Made by a program: the position numbers and the translations under genes. DNA of 64,000 nt from Aliitabrizicola sp041905595 (GTDB lineage: Bacteria > Pseudomonadota > Alphaproteobacteria > Rhodobacterales > Rhodobacteraceae), in NCBI GenBank assembly GCA_041905595.1, contig JAYRKT010000026.1:1-64000 (forward strand), written 5' to 3'. The notes beneath the pieces are model-generated. The model had not been told where the DNA came from. It did no database searches and saw only the letters and a list, made by a program, of their open reading frames with translations. How positions within the stretch are numbered: position 1 is the first letter of the stretch; each line of letters begins with the position of its first letter. This document shows positions 36,221 to 44,339 of the stretch, in pieces.

Positions 36221-36712
36221 TCAGTCAACGAGCGGGTAGGCAAGCCTGCAAGCTTTCCCTGCTTTTGCATCGGCTCCGTGCTCCAATTTCTCCAGCGTTG
36301 GAGCCTCCGGAAAACCCGACGCTGTTCCTTGGCCGAACTGGCTGAGCTGATCAATCCACTCCAACGGGAACGGCTCCAAGAGCCTTGTCAGCGTTACCTC
36401 CGGCCCCTGCTTCCCGTCCGGGATCGCCTCGACAAAGCACGGCGCCAGCAGGGTCAAACGCAGGATACGGGTCATGTAGGACGGTGCGATGTCCTCGCTC
36501 TCGGCCAGTTCGGCGATAGTAGCGAACGCGCCCGACTCTAGCATGCGCTTCCAACGAAACGCGCGGGCCAGTGCCTTGACCAGCGTGTTGTCGGTCCGCG
36601 GCGGGTGCGTGGCGCCTTCGGGCATCTGCATCTCCTTCTTCCCGCCGCGCTTCACGATGCGGAACGGGACATGGAGCGTCACGGTGTCCGGTATCGGCGA
36701 CCCACGGCTCAT
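36221..36712 (-). CDS. recombinase-linked HTH protein of unknown function (island B)
   Basis: A 163-residue protein whose start overlaps the serine recombinase stop (ATGA). The central part has an HTH-like segment, TIAELAESEDIAPSYMTRIL followed by RLTLLAP, and the N-terminal strand region reads TLHVPFRIVKRGGKKEM. Proteins with this layout are familiar just downstream of large serine recombinases, but no function is known to me. From about residue 125 (after LEPFPLEW, near 36340) the sequence changes character and may be fusion with unrelated DNA at the island edge, so the native C-terminus is uncertain. No equivalent follows the recombinase in island A. Confidence 0.7.
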   Translation of the reverse strand: MSRGSPIPDTVTLHVPFRIVKRGGKKEMQMPEGATHPPRTDNTLVKALARAFRWKRMLESGAFATIAELAESEDIAPSYMTRILRLTLLAPCFVEAIPDGKQGPEVTLTRLLEPFPLEWIDQLSQFGQGTASGFPEAPTLEKLEHGADAKAGKACRLAYPLVD

Positions 36713-38034
36713 GCGGCCTCTCCGATACTGCCGGCCAGCATCTCTCGGGCGAGCCCGCCAAGACCATCCACACGAAGCTGGACATTCAGCCCGTCAATGT
36801 TGATCTCCGCGCGCTCGACCAGCAGCGCCACGATGCGCGCCTGCTCGGCGGGGAAGAGTTCGTCCCACAACGGGTCGAGCTGCTGCAGGGCCGCGCGGGC
36901 GTCGGTCTCGGTGATGTAGTCGGCTTGGGTGCGTGCCGCCTTCCATGTCCCCGCCACGATCTCCGGCTGCCGGAACACGGCGCGGAGCTGGTCGATGACG
37001 GCGGCCTCGATCTCGCCCGCGGGCACGCGGCCGACCAGGCAGGATCCTGCGCCATGCTTCAGCACCGTCTGGCTGACATAGTAGCGGTAGAGCCGCCCGT
37101 CCTTGCGGGTGTGGGTAGGCGAGAAGGCCGCGCCGTCCGGCCCGAACAGCAGCCCCTTCAGCAGCGCGGGCGTGTCGGCGCGTGTGCGGGCGGCGCGCTT
37201 TCGTGGGCTCTCCTGCAGGATCACGTGAACCCGGTCCCAGATCTCGCGGTCGATGATCGCGTCGTGCTCGCCGGGATAGCTGTCGCCCTTGTGGACCGCC
37301 TCGCCGACATAGGCCCGGTTCGACAGCATCCGGTAGAGATACTTCTTGTCGATCGGGTTGCCGTTCGGTGTGCGAATGTCGCGCGCGCCGACCTCGCGGG
37401 CCAGCACCGTGCAGGTTCCGATCTCCAAAAACCGAGCGAAGATCCAGCGGACATGTTCGGCACGTTCCTCGTCGATGACCAGCTTGCGGTTCTCGACGCG
37501 GTAGCCAAAGGGCGGCACCCCGCCCATCCACATGCCCTTGCGCCGAGAAGCGGCGACCTTGTCGCGGATGCGTTCGGCGGTGACCTCGCGCTCGAACTGG
37601 GCGAAGCTCAGCAGGATGTTCAGCGTCAGCCGGCCCATGGAGGTCGTCGTGTTGAACGACTGCGTCACCGAGACGAAGGTCACGCCATTGCGGTCGAACA
37701 CCTCGACCAGCCTGGCGAAGTCTGCAAGCGAGCGGCTCAGGCGATCGATCTTGTAGACCACCACCACGTCGACCAACCCGTCCTCGATGTCGGCCATCAG
37801 CCGCTTCAGGCCGGGGCGCTCCAGCGTACCGCCAGAGATGCCGCCATCGTCATACTGGTCGCGGACCAGCACCCATCCCTCCGAGCGCTGGCTGGCGATA
37901 TAGGCCTCGCAGGCGTCCCTCTGGGCATGGAGCGAGTTGAACTCCTGATCCAGGCCCTCCTCGGAGGATTTCCTTGTGTAGACCGCGCAGCGGAGCTTGC
38001 GGACGATCGTCTCGGTCCTGACCGGAGCATTCAT
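36709..38034 (-). CDS. serine recombinase (island B)
   Basis: A 441-residue recombinase, shorter than the island A enzyme (562) but with the same resolvase domain: YTRKSSEEGLDQEFNSL with the catalytic Ser, DDGGISGGTLERPG, KIDRLSRSLADFA and REVTAERIRDKVAASR. The recombinase domain has GGVPPFGYRVENRKLV and a zinc-ribbon-like region (GAAFSPTHTRKDGR, CLVGRVPAGEIE). It overlaps both neighbours by 4 bases and is part of an HTH / 64-aa / DUF2924 / recombinase / 163-aa operon. Likely the integrase of island B. Confidence 0.93.
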   Translation of the reverse strand: MNAPVRTETIVRKLRCAVYTRKSSEEGLDQEFNSLHAQRDACEAYIASQRSEGWVLVRDQYDDGGISGGTLERPGLKRLMADIEDGLVDVVVVYKIDRLSRSLADFARLVEVFDRNGVTFVSVTQSFNTTTSMGRLTLNILLSFAQFEREVTAERIRDKVAASRRKGMWMGGVPPFGYRVENRKLVIDEERAEHVRWIFARFLEIGTCTVLAREVGARDIRTPNGNPIDKKYLYRMLSNRAYVGEAVHKGDSYPGEHDAIIDREIWDRVHVILQESPRKRAARTRADTPALLKGLLFGPDGAAFSPTHTRKDGRLYRYYVSQTVLKHGAGSCLVGRVPAGEIEAAVIDQLRAVFRQPEIVAGTWKAARTQADYITETDARAALQQLDPLWDELFPAEQARIVALLVERAEINIDGLNVQLRVDGLGGLAREMLAGSIGEAA

Positions 38035-38486
38035 GCGCGGTTCCTGTGGTTCTTGAGACCGAAGAAGGTCCAGCCATTCCAGCGCGTGCCGGTGATGGCG
38101 CGGGCGATGGCCGAGAGCGACTTGTAGGGCCGCCCCTGCCAGTCGAAGCCATCGGCCGTAACGGTGACGATCTGCTCAACCCCCTGCCATTCGCGGATCA
38201 GCCGCGTGCCGGTGATCGGGCGATCACGGTCAGCGCGAAGCCGGCTCTTCTTCCGGTCCCCGCCGTCCAGCTCCTCGCCGAGCCGCTCAAGCCGCCGGAC
38301 CGTCTCGGGCTTCAGCCCGCCATAGGCGAGTTCCTGGATGCGGTAGGCCAGGCGGGATTCAAGGTAGCGGCGGTTGAAGGGCGGCGGCTCGCTGTCGAAG
38401 AGGTCGCGCCACTGCTTCTTCAGGTCCGGTGTCGGGATCGTCTTCAGCGCGGCCAGGCGCGCGGGGATCGGGTCATGCGTCGTCAT
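38031..38486 (-). CDS. DUF2924 domain protein (island B)
   Basis: A 151-residue homologue of the island A protein at 11409-11867. It has LKKQWRDLFDSEPPPFNRRY, then YRIQELAYGGL and the C-terminal DGFDWQGRPYKSLSAIARAI. ATG 38486 overlaps the upstream stop; the gene overlaps the recombinase start by 4 bases. Function unknown; constant association with serine recombinases suggests an accessory factor. Confidence 0.87.
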   Translation of the reverse strand: MTTHDPIPARLAALKTIPTPDLKKQWRDLFDSEPPPFNRRYLESRLAYRIQELAYGGLKPETVRRLERLGEELDGGDRKKSRLRADRDRPITGTRLIREWQGVEQIVTVTADGFDWQGRPYKSLSAIARAITGTRWNGWTFFGLKNHRNRA

Positions 38487-38677
38487 GCGGGTCTCCGGTG
38501 AGTTGGAGTTGCATGACCGCTCCGGTGCCGGGCGGAGGGAAGCGAACTTTCTCCGACATCCGCGGATAGATCGCTTGACTGGCGGCGGTGGAGACGAACC
38601 AGGCCGGCGGCTAGCAGCCGGCAGAGTTCGGCGCGACGCTCGGCGGGCGACATCAGGGCGGCGGGGTAAGGGTTCAT
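38483..38677 (-). CDS. small conserved island protein, 64 aa
   Basis: A 64-residue reading frame between the HTH gene and DUF2924. Its ATG (38677) overlaps the HTH stop and its stop overlaps the DUF2924 ATG, each as ATGA, which strongly supports that it is translated. The core SPAERRAELCRLLAAGLVRL looks like a helical hairpin. I do not recognise a function. Confidence 0.68.
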   Translation of the reverse strand: MNPYPAALMSPAERRAELCRLLAAGLVRLHRRQSSDLSADVGESSLPSARHRSGHATPTHRRPA

Positions 38678-38868
38678 GCCGCGCCTTGCTCCCAGGCTCG
38701 GGTCTCGTAGTTTCGGATTTCGTCGATGGCATAGACGACGCGGCCACCGAGCTTCAGCCAGGCCGGCCCGGTCCGGAGCTTGCGCCAGCGTTGCAGGGTG
38801 CGCTGCGAGAGATGCCAGCGGGTGGCGAGCTGACGTTCGGTGAGAAAGGGGGAAGAAGGATCTGGCAT
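38674..38868 (-). CDS. excisionase-like HTH protein
   Basis: A 64-residue protein starting at MPDPSSPFL (ATG 38868). It is a small MerR/AlpA-like winged helix: FLTERQLATRWHLSQRTLQR, then WLKLGGRVVYAIDEIRNYE. Such proteins act as excisionases or directionality factors. It heads the recombinase operon of island B, the position held by the DUF3489 protein in island A, so a role in steering excision is plausible. Confidence 0.78.
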   Translation of the reverse strand: MPDPSSPFLTERQLATRWHLSQRTLQRWRKLRTGPAWLKLGGRVVYAIDEIRNYETRAWEQGAA

Positions 38869-38998
38869 GCGGGCCTCGCTGCAGAGGGTTGCGGTACTGC
38901 AGCGAGGATGTCGCAAGGCGGCAGGTGTTGTCGTCGGACGCCCGGATGACCCGTGCGGGTCTCAGGGAGGACAACCGGGCGACCGACAGGTGACGGGA

Positions 38999-39754
38999 TC
39001 AGAGGTTCAGGCGGTAGTAACCGCGCTTGTCCGAGACGATGAGATCCCTCCAGGCCGGTAAGCGGCGGAACAAGCCGGAAATCTTCTCGGTATCAAATCC
39101 AACTCGGTCCCGGAGGTCGTTCAGATGCACCCAACGATGCTTGGTTTGACTAGCCTCGTGCAGCACCTGCACGATCGAGGCCTGCAGCGGTGTGAGGGAA
39201 TAGTCCCGGGTTCCCAGGCTCACATGCTCGTAAGTGGCATCGGCTGAGAATTCAGTGGGTGCAGGAGCATTGTTTGTGGCAGGCGGAGTCCCCGGAGTAC
39301 TCGGCGTGGGATCTGCACCATCGGCTAGCGGCACGTCGGGAAATGCCGCGGCGTCCCTGACAAAGGGTGCGATGTTTCGCGGGGGATCGGCCGGGAGAAA
39401 GAACTGGACGGACTCGAAGGTGAAGCCTTCCGCCTCGAGCGTGTCTGAAGTCCAATCGTAGTAAAGCCCCGGCAGGGAATAGGTCTCGGGCGGCAGGATG
39501 ATCCGCCGGCCGATTGATGCCGGCGACCAATCGATCGACGAGGAAAGGAGATCGCCTCGGCGCAATCTGTCGAACAATGCTTCCTGCAGGGCTTGGGTTT
39601 GGTGTGCGAGGCGGCGATGGGCCTCGTAGGGGTCGTGATGGAACTTCAGGATCCGGATCTCGGCCTGGACCATGCGGAAGGCGGCTGGGTCGGACCACAG
39701 CTCCAGCGCCGTCTCGAAGTTGCAGCCGGAAGCCTTGGCGTTGCCGAAGAACAT
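38999..39754 (-). CDS. hypothetical protein with C-terminal wHTH (island B)
   Basis: A 251-residue protein if begun at ATG 39754; an ATG at 39907 would add 51 residues but lies inside a palindrome that looks like a promoter, so the shorter form is preferred with low certainty. The N-terminal half has an amphipathic region MVQAEIRILKFHHDPYEAHR. A proline/threonine-rich linker (about 195-225) precedes a C-terminal winged-helix-like domain with YSLTPLQASIVQVLHEA and RVGFDTEKISGLFRRL. I do not recognise the family. The linker and terminal HTH suggest a regulator or replication-type protein of the island. Confidence 0.6.
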   Translation of the reverse strand: MFFGNAKASGCNFETALELWSDPAAFRMVQAEIRILKFHHDPYEAHRRLAHQTQALQEALFDRLRRGDLLSSSIDWSPASIGRRIILPPETYSLPGLYYDWTSDTLEAEGFTFESVQFFLPADPPRNIAPFVRDAAAFPDVPLADGADPTPSTPGTPPATNNAPAPTEFSADATYEHVSLGTRDYSLTPLQASIVQVLHEASQTKHRWVHLNDLRDRVGFDTEKISGLFRRLPAWRDLIVSDKRGYYRLNL

Positions 39755-39900
39755 CGCTGTCAAATGACACCTTTCATGTTGTTGCGACGAGAGGGAGAAC
39801 AAAAGAGGACTCAAAGCATCGGCGCACTCGCGCAGCCCGTCAACCGTTTCCGGGAATGTCCGCCGCTTCTTAACCGCCAACTGTCGGCAAATGACGGCAT

Positions 39901-39917
39901 TTGACATATATTGTCAA
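39901..39917. promoter_or_regulatory. palindrome TTGACA-N5-TGTCAA upstream of island B regulator
   Basis: TTGACA (39901-39906) and TGTCAA (39912-39917) are a perfect inverted repeat with spacer TATAT. On either strand it supplies a consensus -35 hexamer. On the minus strand it reads ATTGACAATATAT, 13 bases also present in the GntR-region palindromes at 63089 and 63190. Likely promoter/operator of the divergent island B genes. Confidence 0.55.
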
Positions 39918-40520
39918 TCTTTTCAGATATTTACGAAATAGGTAAACTTTCCTTGTTCGCCCCTTGTTCTCATCGGCGGACCCATCTGGCGGAGGGTTTT
40001 CATGACCGTGGCGCCAGGTCGGACCGGCACACCACGGGGCGGGGACACATGCCAGGCGCAGTCCGAAAGGCCGAAGCGCGTCCCCCGGCGCCAGACCCGG
40101 CGTCGCAAGTAGCGGCCGACCTCGAGGCGTGGGTGAATGCGCCCTCGGGGGCCTAAGCGACGGGGCGGCTCCAGCCGACACGGACAGCTGACGGCAGCGG
40201 GGACCAACCTCGGCAAAACGCCGGGGCTGGTCGTCCTGTGCCGTCACTCAAGGACTCACCAACCGACATCTGGACTGGTTAAGAGGAATCGCGCGCGAGC
40301 CGAAACTCCGACGGGCGCGGCGGCGGCCCCCGGCAGCCAGCCCGCCGCAAGCGTCGGGGCAAAATGGTAGCGCCGCATTCAGATGGGCTCATGGCGGAAG
40401 GTGACGCCCCCTGTCGAATAGTGTCATTCTTACAATGGGTTAGGCGATCTGATAGACTTGGGATCAGGCAGAGACACCCGCGAATTTCTGCAGGCGGGGG
40501 ATGGCAGGAGAGCAGAGGCC
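39918..40520. other. gene-poor control region of island B
   Basis: About 600 bases between the leftward 251-aa gene and the rightward methyltransferase gene. A possible 35-codon frame at 40049-40156 (MPGAVRKAEARPP...) has GGGG upstream but no recognisable features, so it is not called. The right half should hold the methyltransferase promoter. Confidence 0.5.
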
Positions 40521-41801
40521 ATGGGCGCGACGATCAGACAACAGGCAGCGGCCCTCTCAGCTACAACCGGGCTCCTGATCGAATACCGCCCGATCGGGGA
40601 CCTCATCCCCTATGCCCGCAATGCCCGGACCCATTCCGAAGCCCAGGTCGCGCTGATCGCCGGATCGATCCGGGAATACGGCTGGACGAACCCTGTGCTG
40701 GTCGATGGCGCGAACGGCATCATCGCCGGGCACGGACGTGTGATGGCGGCCCGGGTGCTCGGACTCTCCACAGTGCCGGTGATCGAACTCGTCCATCTGA
40801 CCGAAGCACAGAAGCGCGCCTACATTCTCGCCGACAACCGCCTCGCCGAGCAGGCGGGCTGGGACCGCGACCTCCTGACCCTCGAGGTGGGCGATCTGGC
40901 CGATCTTGGCATCGACCTGTCCTCTCTCGGCTTCGAGGCCCGGGACATTGATCAACTGCTCCGCGGCACGGAAGCCGATCCACGCGAGGACGATATCCCG
41001 CCAGCGCCGGAGAAGCCCGTGTCCCGTGCCGGTGACCTGTGGCTTCTCGGAAAGCACCGCCTGATCTGCGGAGATGCCACGGACGCCGCGATCGTCGCGC
41101 GGCTTCTCGACGGCGTGAAGCCGAACCTGATGGTGACGGATCCGCCCTATGGCGTGATGTACGACCCCGACTGGCGCAATCGTGTCGGTGCCTCAGAGAC
41201 GAAGCGGATCGGCAAGGTCCGGAACGATGACCGCGCCGACTGGCGCGAGGCCTGGGCGCTCTTTCCCGGCGACATCGCCTATGTCTGGCACGGCGCCCTC
41301 CATGCCACCACCGTGGCCGAGAGCCTCGTCTCGCAGGGCTTCGCCATCCGCTCGCAGATCATCTGGGCCAAGGAGCGGCTGGTCCTCAGCCGGGGCGATT
41401 ATCACTGGCAGCATGAGCCGGCCTGGTATGCCGTGAGAAGCGGCGGCACCGGCAACTGGACCGGGGATCGCAAGCAGACCACGCTCTGGCAAATCCCCTC
41501 GCGCGACCAGGACGCCACCACCATTCACGGTACGCAGAAGCCGGTCGACTGCATGCGCCGGCCGATGCTCAACAACTCCTCCCCCGGCCAGGCCGTCTAC
41601 GAGCCCTTCTCGGGATCGGGAACGACGATCATCGCCGCCGAGACCTGCGGGCGGACTTGCTTCGCCGTGGAATTGGATCCGGCCTACGTCGATGTGGCCG
41701 TGCAACGCTGGCAGGCGTTTACCGGACAGGCAGCGGTGCTTGCCGGAGGTGGTGAGACCTTCGCCGCCGTCGCCACAGAGCGCCGTGCGGAGCAGGAGTG
41801 A
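40521..41801 (+). CDS. ParB-domain DNA methyltransferase (island B)
   Basis: A 426-residue protein with the same plan as the island A enzyme. ATG 40521 follows GCAGGAGAGCAGAGG. The ParB-like domain (about 20-125) has YARNARTHSEAQ, IIAGHGRVMAARVLG and LADNRLAEQAGWD. The methyltransferase domain has VTDPPYGVMYDPDW, TQKPVDCMRRP and PFSGSGTTIIAAE. It differs from the island A copy in sequence (DPPYG against DPPYN), so they are distant paralogues rather than recent duplicates. The stop TGA overlaps the next ATG by one base. Confidence 0.9.
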   Translation: MGATIRQQAAALSATTGLLIEYRPIGDLIPYARNARTHSEAQVALIAGSIREYGWTNPVLVDGANGIIAGHGRVMAARVLGLSTVPVIELVHLTEAQKRAYILADNRLAEQAGWDRDLLTLEVGDLADLGIDLSSLGFEARDIDQLLRGTEADPREDDIPPAPEKPVSRAGDLWLLGKHRLICGDATDAAIVARLLDGVKPNLMVTDPPYGVMYDPDWRNRVGASETKRIGKVRNDDRADWREAWALFPGDIAYVWHGALHATTVAESLVSQGFAIRSQIIWAKERLVLSRGDYHWQHEPAWYAVRSGGTGNWTGDRKQTTLWQIPSRDQDATTIHGTQKPVDCMRRPMLNNSSPGQAVYEPFSGSGTTIIAAETCGRTCFAVELDPAYVDVAVQRWQAFTGQAAVLAGGGETFAAVATERRAEQE

Positions 41802-42283
41802 TGGGACGGTCCGCCTGCAGCCTGACGGAGGCCCAGATCGCCGAGGTTGAGACCCTGGCGGCGGTGCTGACGACCGAGCAGATTGCCGACTACTTCGGCA
41901 TCGGCCGGCGGACCTTCTATTCCCTGATGGAGCGCGATCCGGAGATTGCGGCACGCTACAAAAGAGGTCGGGCCCGGGCGGTCGGGTCGATCGCGCAAAG
42001 CCTCATCGCCAAGGCGCGGAGCGGCAACACGACAGCGATGATCTTCTTCCTGAAGACCCAAGGCGGCTGGCGGGAGACACTCGCAGTGGAACAGCTATCG
42101 GAGCCCCAGGCGCCGCTGCTCGACTTCTCGCAATTGAGCACCTCGACCATTCGGGAACTGGCAGCCGCCATCCGCTCTGAGAAGCCAGCGGTTGGCACCG
42201 CGGGAATTGCCCATCACCTCTCGGCGGACATCGACCCTCCGGCGGATGGCGAGCTCGCGGCGTTCGGGGACAGCCTGCAATGA
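41801..42283 (+). CDS. HTH protein, phage DNA-packaging type
   Basis: A 160-residue protein starting at ATG 41801. The N-terminal HTH reads AAVLTTEQIADYFGIGRRTF followed by YSLMERDPEIAARYKRGRA, and KTQGGWRE follows, as in small phage proteins encoded before terminase. It could be a terminase small subunit-like or regulatory protein. It overlaps the methyltransferase by one base and the P27 gene by 4 bases, so all three are coupled. Confidence 0.72.
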   Translation: MGRSACSLTEAQIAEVETLAAVLTTEQIADYFGIGRRTFYSLMERDPEIAARYKRGRARAVGSIAQSLIAKARSGNTTAMIFFLKTQGGWRETLAVEQLSEPQAPLLDFSQLSTSTIRELAAAIRSEKPAVGTAGIAHHLSADIDPPADGELAAFGDSLQ

Positions 42284-42858
42284 GAGGACGCAAGCCCCAA
42301 CCGACCGCCCTTCGCCGCGCCAACGGCAATCCCGGCAAGCGTGGCTACAATCATGGCGAGCCTGTTCCGCCCGAAGGCCTGCCGGACTGCCCGCCGCACC
42401 TGTCGGAAGAAGCGCGGGCCGAGTGGCACAGGCTGGCGCAGAGCCTCTACGACATGGGGGTGCTCACTACCGTCGATCGTGGCGCGCTGGCCGCCTATTG
42501 CCAGTCCTGGGCCCGGTGGGTCGAGGCGGAAGAGAAGCTTCGCGAGACGCCGGCCCTGATCAAGACACCCTCCGGCTACGTCCAGCAGAACCCCTGGCTC
42601 TCGGTCTCGAACAAGCAGCTGGAACTGATGGGGCGCTACATGGCGGAACTCGGACTGACGCCGGCCTCGCGCTCCCGCGTGACTCTCGCCCGCATGCCAG
42701 AGGCCGAGGAGCCAACCATGATCAAGGTCGTACTGGTCGGTGTCGATCCGGATGGCACCGAGACGGAACATCCGATTGACATGGGCGCATCCCGGGCCAT
42801 GGAAGGCATGGCGGTCGAGGGCCGGACAACGACACTGAAGCTGGATTCCAGATTGTAA
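42280..42858 (+). CDS. phage terminase small subunit, P27 family
   Basis: A 192-residue protein. The N-terminus RGRKPQPTALRRANGNPGKR and the helices APPHLSEEARAEWHRL-like (here PPHLSEEARAEWHRLAQ) and GRYMAELGLTPASRSRV fit the P27 terminase small subunit family, which recognises phage DNA for packaging. From about residue 140 a segment with IKVVLVGVDPDGTETEHPID follows that is not usual for the family; the 3' part may be fused host or other phage sequence. No large subunit follows. A resolvase gene begins 83 bases later. Confidence 0.83.
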   Translation: MRGRKPQPTALRRANGNPGKRGYNHGEPVPPEGLPDCPPHLSEEARAEWHRLAQSLYDMGVLTTVDRGALAAYCQSWARWVEAEEKLRETPALIKTPSGYVQQNPWLSVSNKQLELMGRYMAELGLTPASRSRVTLARMPEAEEPTMIKVVLVGVDPDGTETEHPIDMGASRAMEGMAVEGRTTTLKLDSRL

Positions 42859-42892
42859 TCAATCAATTGGCTACGACCTTTTGCGGAAGTGG

Positions 42893-42933
42893 TGTACACA
42901 CCTGCGCAACGAACGTTACGCAGTTTTGTACAC
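42893..42933. promoter_or_regulatory. dyad upstream of small resolvase (res-like site)
   Basis: A near-perfect 20-base dyad, TGCGCAACG-AA-CGTTACGCA (42903-42922, one mismatched pair), is framed by two TGTACAC units at 42893-42899 and 42927-42933. The array ends 7 bases before the resolvase ATG. It resembles a resolvase binding/crossover site or an autoregulatory operator. Confidence 0.65.
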
Positions 42934-42940
42934 TCCGGCC

Positions 42941-43693
42941 ATGTCTCCCACCCCGCCCCGATATGTCGCCTATGAACGGGTCTCGACCGCCCGGCAGGGT
43001 CAATCGGGCCTGGGACTGGAGGCTCAGCGCAAGACCATCGAGGACTTCGCTGCCGGCCGGAACGCAATGGTCATCGCACGCTTCACCGAGATCGAGAGCG
43101 GCCGGAAGAACGACCGGCCCGAACTGGCGAAGTCCCTGCACCACGCCAAGGTCACCGGCGGGACGCTCGTCATCGCCAAGCTGGACCGGCTCTCGCGCAA
43201 TGCCGCCTTCCTGCTGGCACTCAGGGACAGTGGCGTCCGCTTCCTGGCCTGCGACATGCCCGAGGCCAACGACCTCACCGTCGGGATAATGGCGCTCGTC
43301 GCCCAGGTCGAGCGCGAGGCGATCTCCAAGCGCACCACGGAGGCGCTGGCGGCCGCCAAGGCGCGCGGAGTCAGGCTCGGGAACCCGAATGGGGCGGCGG
43401 CGCTCCGACGGGCTAGCAAGGGCGGTGCGGCTCTGAGGGCGGCCGTCAGCACCAATGCGCAGGCCTTCGCCGACGACCTGGCACCGGTGATCGCCGCGAT
43501 CCGTACCGACGGCCATGTCACGCTCCGCGCGATTGCCTCGGAGCTTAATCGCAGAGGCATGATGACACGCCGAGGAGGACTGTGGCATGTCTCTAGCGTC
43601 AAGAACTTGCTGGAGCAGCTATCCAGACTTTCCTCCCTGACACCTGCTCTCCGCGCTGGAGAGGTCTTCCAACCAGCGTCGGCGGGCCAATAA
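42941..43693 (+). CDS. small serine resolvase/invertase family recombinase
   Basis: A 250-residue recombinase starting at ATG 42941. The resolvase domain has YERVSTARQGQSGLGLEAQ with the catalytic Ser, KLDRLSRNAAFLLALRDSG and QVEREAISKRTTEALAAAKA. A C-terminal HTH follows with LRAIASELNRRGMMTRRGG. It lacks the extra domains of large integrases. It is flanked upstream by a dyad that could be its site. It may resolve multimers or act on DNA of the adjoining island; no Tn3-type transposase is present. Confidence 0.9.
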   Translation: MSPTPPRYVAYERVSTARQGQSGLGLEAQRKTIEDFAAGRNAMVIARFTEIESGRKNDRPELAKSLHHAKVTGGTLVIAKLDRLSRNAAFLLALRDSGVRFLACDMPEANDLTVGIMALVAQVEREAISKRTTEALAAAKARGVRLGNPNGAAALRRASKGGAALRAAVSTNAQAFADDLAPVIAAIRTDGHVTLRAIASELNRRGMMTRRGGLWHVSSVKNLLEQLSRLSSLTPALRAGEVFQPASAGQ

Positions 43694-43721
43694 CACGCCA
43701 AGAAATCAATGGGGTTCTTAC

Positions 43722-44009
43722 ATGACCGGCCTACTACTGCGCGGCGTCTTCTTGCTTCTCCTGCTCGGCGGCTGCGCCGGCCCGTTCGGCGAGCGGGTCG
43801 TCGTCAAAGGTGCAGGTCCTGCCGAGTTGCTCAAGCTGCGGGCCGGCCCGGGGCTTGGCTACAAGGTGCTTCTCGGGATTCCGGATGGAACCCAACTGAC
43901 GCGCCGGGATTGTGTGACCAAGGAGGGCCAGCTGTGGTGCCGGGTCTCCTTGGCCTCGGCGCCAAGAGTGTCGGGATACGTGTCGGCCGATTATCTCTCG
44001 GACAGGTAA
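43722..44009 (+). CDS. SH3 domain lipoprotein
   Basis: A 95-residue secreted protein. The N-terminus is a lipoprotein signal peptide with a hydrophobic core and lipobox LLLGGCAG. The mature part is one bacterial SH3 domain (LKLRAGPGLGYKVLLGIPDG, then WCRVSLA and GYVSADYLSD), a fold that often binds cell-wall peptides. It follows the resolvase gene with 28 bases between. It may be a cargo or host gene. Confidence 0.82.
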   Translation: MTGLLLRGVFLLLLLGGCAGPFGERVVVKGAGPAELLKLRAGPGLGYKVLLGIPDGTQLTRRDCVTKEGQLWCRVSLASAPRVSGYVSADYLSDR

Positions 44010-44339
44010 AGTGGCGAGACCCAAAACAGATCCGCAAAAGGCCCCCACTCCATGGAAGAGCATCCTCCGGCCGTGGCCCTGATCCGCGCCATTGCCGCAA
44101 CACGGACCGTGGTCAGCGTCGCAGTCCCGCCAAGTAGGGCAAATGACAAGGTCGACGGCACAGCGCGGCTCACAGACTAGACCGTGGAACCGACGCGTTC
44201 AGCTGACGAAGCTTCGCAACGATCCCATCTGGTCTGCGCTGCCTCTGGGATATTCCCGTGAGCCTGTTCTTGCGAACTCAAGTGCAGCCAGCTGCCGGCT
44301 GTGTCGCGTGAGATGTCATGATGCGAAACTAAAGGGCGA
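44010..44339. other. gene-free stretch right of island B
   Basis: 330 bases between the SH3 lipoprotein gene and the convergent end of the dipeptide-type transporter operon. I see no gene, terminator hairpin or repeat in it. It may contain the right boundary of island B. Confidence 0.5.

Noticed and set aside
36925..38127. Plus-strand open frame of 400 codons opposite recombinase B
   Set aside because: Shadow of the recombinase gene; the protein has no recognisable motif.
40049..40156. Possible 35-codon peptide upstream of methyltransferase B
   Set aside because: A GGGG stretch lies upstream, but there is no conserved feature to support translation.
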